Shown here piece after piece: positions 40,407 to 42,771 of a stretch of DNA of 42,771 nt. The notes beneath the pieces are model-generated. The model was not told the DNA's origin. It saw only the letters and a program-made list of their open reading frames with translations, and did no database searches. This DNA is from Pseudomonadota bacterium. GTDB lineage: Bacteria; Pseudomonadota; Alphaproteobacteria; Caulobacterales; Caulobacteraceae. The position numbers and the translations under genes were made by a program. The stretch covers positions 1-42,771 of the forward strand of contig JAFAEC010000110.1 of NCBI GenBank assembly GCA_023424215.1. The letters run 5' to 3'. The first letter of the stretch is position 1. Each line of letters opens with the position of its first letter.

Positions 40407-42074
40407 TCAGGCCGACCGGGCCTTGATCGGGGCCGAGCCGTCGGCGAGGGACTCGTTGAGATAGACCTCGGCGCCCTGGGCCGGCAGCGGCTGGGCGTAG
40501 CCGAAGCCCTGACCGTAGTGACACTGGGCGTCCAGCAGCAGGCGAGCGAGGGTGGCGTTCTCGACCCCCTCGGCGACCACCTCCAGCGACAGGTCGCGCC
40601 CGAGATTGACCACCGACTTGACGATCTTCGCCGACCCCTCATCGGTGTCCATGGTCAGCACGAAATAGCGGTCGATCTTCAGGGTGTCGAACGGCAGGCG
40701 GGCCAGATAGCTGAGCGAGGAGAAGCCGGTGCCGAAGTCGTCCAGCGCCAGCGAGGCGCCCGCGTCCCGCAACTGCTTGAGGATGTCGGCGGCGCGGGTG
40801 GTGTCGCGCATGATGTCGCTCTCGGTGACCTCGAGCTTCAGCGCGCCGCGCGGCAGGCCGGTCTCGGCGATCACCCGCGCCACGTCCTCGACAAGGCCTG
40901 GTCGCTCGATCTCGCCCACCGACAGGTTGACGCTGCAGAACAGCTTGCCGGCGGCGGGGTGGCGCTGCAGCCACTCGGCCAGCTGGCGCGCCGACTGGGT
41001 CATCATCAGCAGACCCAGCTCGTTCATCAGGCCCATTTCGTCGGCCAGACCGAGGAACTCGTCGGGGGGGACCAGACCACGCCGCGGGTGCCGCCAGCGG
41101 GCCAGGGCCTCGAACCCGGCCACGGCGCCCGTGTCGAGGTTCACGATCGGCTGGTAGAAGGGCTCGATCTCGCCGCGCACGAAGGCGTTGCGCAGGTCGG
41201 ATTCCAGCGCGAGACGGGACAGGCTGTCGCTCTCCAGCGCCCGGCCATAGGCCGCGACGCCGCCGCGGCCGGCGGACTTGGCGTGCTCGACCGCCAGTTC
41301 GACCCGACGCAGCAGTTCGGCCGCGTCCGGCGCGTCAGGGCCGCCTTCCACGGAGACCGCGCCGATCGACACGGTCGGATAGATGTCGAAGCCGGCCACG
41401 CGCAGCGGCTGCTCCAGCGCTTCGCGGAGGCGTTCCGCCGCCGCCACGGCCCCGCGCGGCAGGATCACGGCGAACTCGTCCTCGCCCACGCGGGCCGCGG
41501 CCGCCTCCTGGGAGAAGGCGGCGTTCAGGCGCGAGCCCAGGGCTGCGAGCACGAGATCCGCCCGCTCGTGGCCGAGCGCCTCGTTGAGGCGTCGCAGGCG
41601 GTCGACGTCGGCGGCGACCAGTTCGTATTCGCCCGGCTGGGTCAGCGCTTCCGCGGCCCGGGCGATGAAGGTGCGGCGGTCGAGCAGGCCCGTCAGCTGG
41701 TCGCGCTCGGAGGCGGAGAAGCGCTTCTCCAGCGCCACGACCCCCGCGGCCCGCAGCCCGTCCTCGAGCCAGACGCCGCGCCAGATGCAGGTCTCCGCGT
41801 CGCGCATGCGCAGGCGGATGGCGACCTCGGTTCCCTCCTCCTGCGGCTTGAGGACCTTTTCGGCGAGGGCGCGATCCTGCGGCACGGCGACCGCGACGAA
41901 GGCGGCGCCCGAGCATTCCGGCGCAAGCGGGCCGAGGCCGAGCGCCCGGGTCGCGCCGGTGAGCCGCATCTGGTCCTGCGACGGGGTCCAGATCCACAGC
42001 GCCGTATCGGCGGCGGCCAGCGCCTCGATGGCGGTCGTCGCGTCCCAGGCCAGACTTCTGGAGCGGTTGTTCAA
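40407..42074 (-). CDS. pdeA: c-di-GMP phosphodiesterase PdeA-like (degenerate GGDEF + EAL)
   Basis: 555-aa cytoplasmic signalling protein. The N-terminal 120 residues look PAS-like. The GGDEF domain (about 120-280) has GEDEF at 197-201 instead of GGDEF, the same change as in Caulobacter crescentus PdeA (CC3396), where the domain binds GTP and activates the EAL domain. The EAL domain (about 290-540) keeps the catalytic set: Glu322 (EAL), Asn383, Glu415, Asp445-Asp446 (DDFGTG), Lys466 and Glu502 (EGVE). It should therefore hydrolyse c-di-GMP. In Caulobacter PdeA is degraded in the swarmer-to-stalked transition. The start is TTG 42074 as no ATG is in frame. It lies 26 nt after a GNAT gene. Confidence 0.88.
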   Translation of the reverse strand: MNNRSRSLAWDATTAIEALAAADTALWIWTPSQDQMRLTGATRALGLGPLAPECSGAAFVAVAVPQDRALAEKVLKPQEEGTEVAIRLRMRDAETCIWRGVWLEDGLRAAGVVALEKRFSASERDQLTGLLDRRTFIARAAEALTQPGEYELVAADVDRLRRLNEALGHERADLVLAALGSRLNAAFSQEAAAARVGEDEFAVILPRGAVAAAERLREALEQPLRVAGFDIYPTVSIGAVSVEGGPDAPDAAELLRRVELAVEHAKSAGRGGVAAYGRALESDSLSRLALESDLRNAFVRGEIEPFYQPIVNLDTGAVAGFEALARWRHPRRGLVPPDEFLGLADEMGLMNELGLLMMTQSARQLAEWLQRHPAAGKLFCSVNLSVGEIERPGLVEDVARVIAETGLPRGALKLEVTESDIMRDTTRAADILKQLRDAGASLALDDFGTGFSSLSYLARLPFDTLKIDRYFVLTMDTDEGSAKIVKSVVNLGRDLSLEVVAEGVENATLARLLLDAQCHYGQGFGYAQPLPAQGAEVYLNESLADGSAPIKARSA

Positions 42075-42100
42075 ACGCCTACGGGTCCCCGGTGGACGGC

Positions 42101-42691
42101 TCAGCCGTCGCGGCCGGCTCCGTCATTCACGCAGCCGAACAGCAGATGATCTGCCCATGCGCCGTTAATTTTGAGATAAGCCCGCGCCCGGCCCTCAAGT
42201 TCGAAGCCGGCCTTCTCCAGCACCCGGCGCGAGGCGACGTTGGCGGGGACGCAGGCGGCCTCGACGCGGTGCAGCCTCAGTTCCTCGAAGGCGTAGCCCA
42301 GCATGGCCCGCACCGCGGCCGTCGCATGACCCTTGCCGGCGTAGCGTCGCCCGATCCAGTAGCCGAGCACCCCGGTCTCGGCCACGCCGCGACGGACGTT
42401 CGACAGGGTGATGGCGCCGAGCAGGGCCTGATCCGCGTCGTCGAAGATGAAGAACGGCCAAGCGTTCCCGGCCTCCATCTCGCGGCCGTAGATGGAGAGC
42501 CGACGCTTGAAGGCGGCGCGGGTCAGGTCATCCTCGGGCCAGGTCGGCTCCCACGGCTGGAGGTAGGCCCGGGATTCCAGACGAAGCGCGGCCCAGGCCT
42601 CGTGATCGGCCGGGCGCGGCGGGCGCAGCGACACGCCCCGTCCGCGCACCACAGGCCCGTTCGCCTCGCTGATCCAGTCCAGAAGCGCCAT
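42101..42691 (-). CDS. GNAT N-acetyltransferase (RimJ-like)
   Basis: 196-aa acetyltransferase using acetyl-CoA. Motif A is GYWIGRRYAGKGHATAAVRA, with the Q/RxxGxG/A-type pantetheine loop (RYAGKGHA), followed by VPANVASRRVLEKAGFELEG, typical of RimJ/RimL-type enzymes that acetylate protein N-termini. The start MALLDWISEA at 42691 and the length agree with the family. It is 26 nt upstream of pdeA, forming one probable transcript, and 12 nt after the stop of a gene that enters from the right edge. Confidence 0.9.
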   Translation of the reverse strand: MALLDWISEANGPVVRGRGVSLRPPRPADHEAWAALRLESRAYLQPWEPTWPEDDLTRAAFKRRLSIYGREMEAGNAWPFFIFDDADQALLGAITLSNVRRGVAETGVLGYWIGRRYAGKGHATAAVRAMLGYAFEELRLHRVEAACVPANVASRRVLEKAGFELEGRARAYLKINGAWADHLLFGCVNDGAGRDG

Positions 42692-42703
42692 GGCCGGAGG
42701 ATA

Positions 42704-42771
42704 TCAGCCGAACAGGGCCGCGTGGAAGGCGGCGCCCGCCGGGGCGGCGGCGCGGGGGCCGAGAACCGCGG
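42704..42771 (-). CDS. C-terminal end of a gene entering from the right edge
   Basis: The last 68 bases read on the minus strand as an open frame ending AVLGPRAAAPAGAAFHAALFG and a TGA at 42706-42704, only 12 nt before the GNAT start. Codon use suits the genome. The AxxGP motif resembles the tail of M16-family zinc peptidases, but this is far too little to name the product. Confidence 0.4.
   Translation of the reverse strand, partial: AVLGPRAAAPAGAAFHAALFG

Noticed and set aside
40518..42149. 543-codon plus-strand frame opposite pdeA
   Set aside because: pdeA has all catalytic EAL residues in the minus frame; the plus frame is a shadow with biased composition.

Overview
The window is about 43 kb of very GC-rich chromosome, densely packed, with strong G/C preference at third codon positions. 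The gene families point to an alphaproteobacterium of the Caulobacteraceae, most likely Brevundimonas or a close relative: a DUF2336 protein, a DUF4908-like exported protein, a CC_3452-like secreted protein, a PdeA-type GEDEF/EAL phosphodiesterase, a large TonB-dependent receptor and a class 2 PyrD. The genus is an inference from family content; no rRNA, tRNA or CRISPR array was found. I saw no insertion sequence, phage or integrated element. The window reads as ordinary core and accessory chromosome.

Layout. 1-1.6 kb: start of an MFS transporter running off the left edge, then a run of overlapping very small unknown genes. 1.6-5.4 kb: a tightly overlapped cyanophycin operon on the minus strand (62-aa unknown protein, cphA, cphB). 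Divergent from it is a two-gene unit (5.5-7.4 kb) pairing a haem-oxygenase-like diiron protein with a SAM methyltransferase. 7.4-9.2 kb: lepA. 9.4-13.7 kb: RND efflux adaptor and permease. 13.7-15.2 kb: a 54-aa unknown gene divergent from a DUF2336 gene. 15.3-19.3 kb: TonB-dependent receptor and nhaA. 19.5-21.7 kb: selO and a DoxX-like membrane protein, followed by an 11-copy heptamer tandem repeat. 21.8-25.3 kb: a MerR regulator with a perfect 18-bp palindrome at its promoter, leading two acyl-CoA dehydrogenases. 25.3-27.7 kb: a 60-aa unknown gene coupled to rsmE, then gshA. 27.7-29.8 kb: an acetylpolyamine amidohydrolase/HDAC-family enzyme, a small secreted protein and a divergent TetR regulator with three operator-like repeats. 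29.8-33.4 kb: DUF72 protein, zinc alcohol dehydrogenase, acetoacetyl-CoA reductase, DUF4908-like protein. 33.4-36.8 kb: gloB on the minus strand, divergent from a tight plus-strand run of methyltransferase, histidine phosphatase, DUF952 and pyrD. 36.8-42.8 kb: hybrid histidine kinase, vsr, peroxiredoxin, YqgE/AlgH, pdeA, a GNAT acetyltransferase and the tail of another gene.

Functional themes: carbon and nitrogen storage (cyanophycin synthesis and breakdown; the reductase step of polyhydroxybutyrate synthesis), acyl-CoA oxidation under a MerR regulator, glutathione-linked defence (gshA, gloB, a PGAFTPTC-type peroxiredoxin), and signalling (hybrid kinase, c-di-GMP phosphodiesterase). The items most worth a second look are the diiron oxidase/methyltransferase pair, the small gene heading the cyanophycin operon with a possible stress-sigma promoter, the triple TetR operator array, the heptamer repeat with a downstream inverted partner, and the nested inverted repeats in front of the acetoacetyl-CoA reductase gene.
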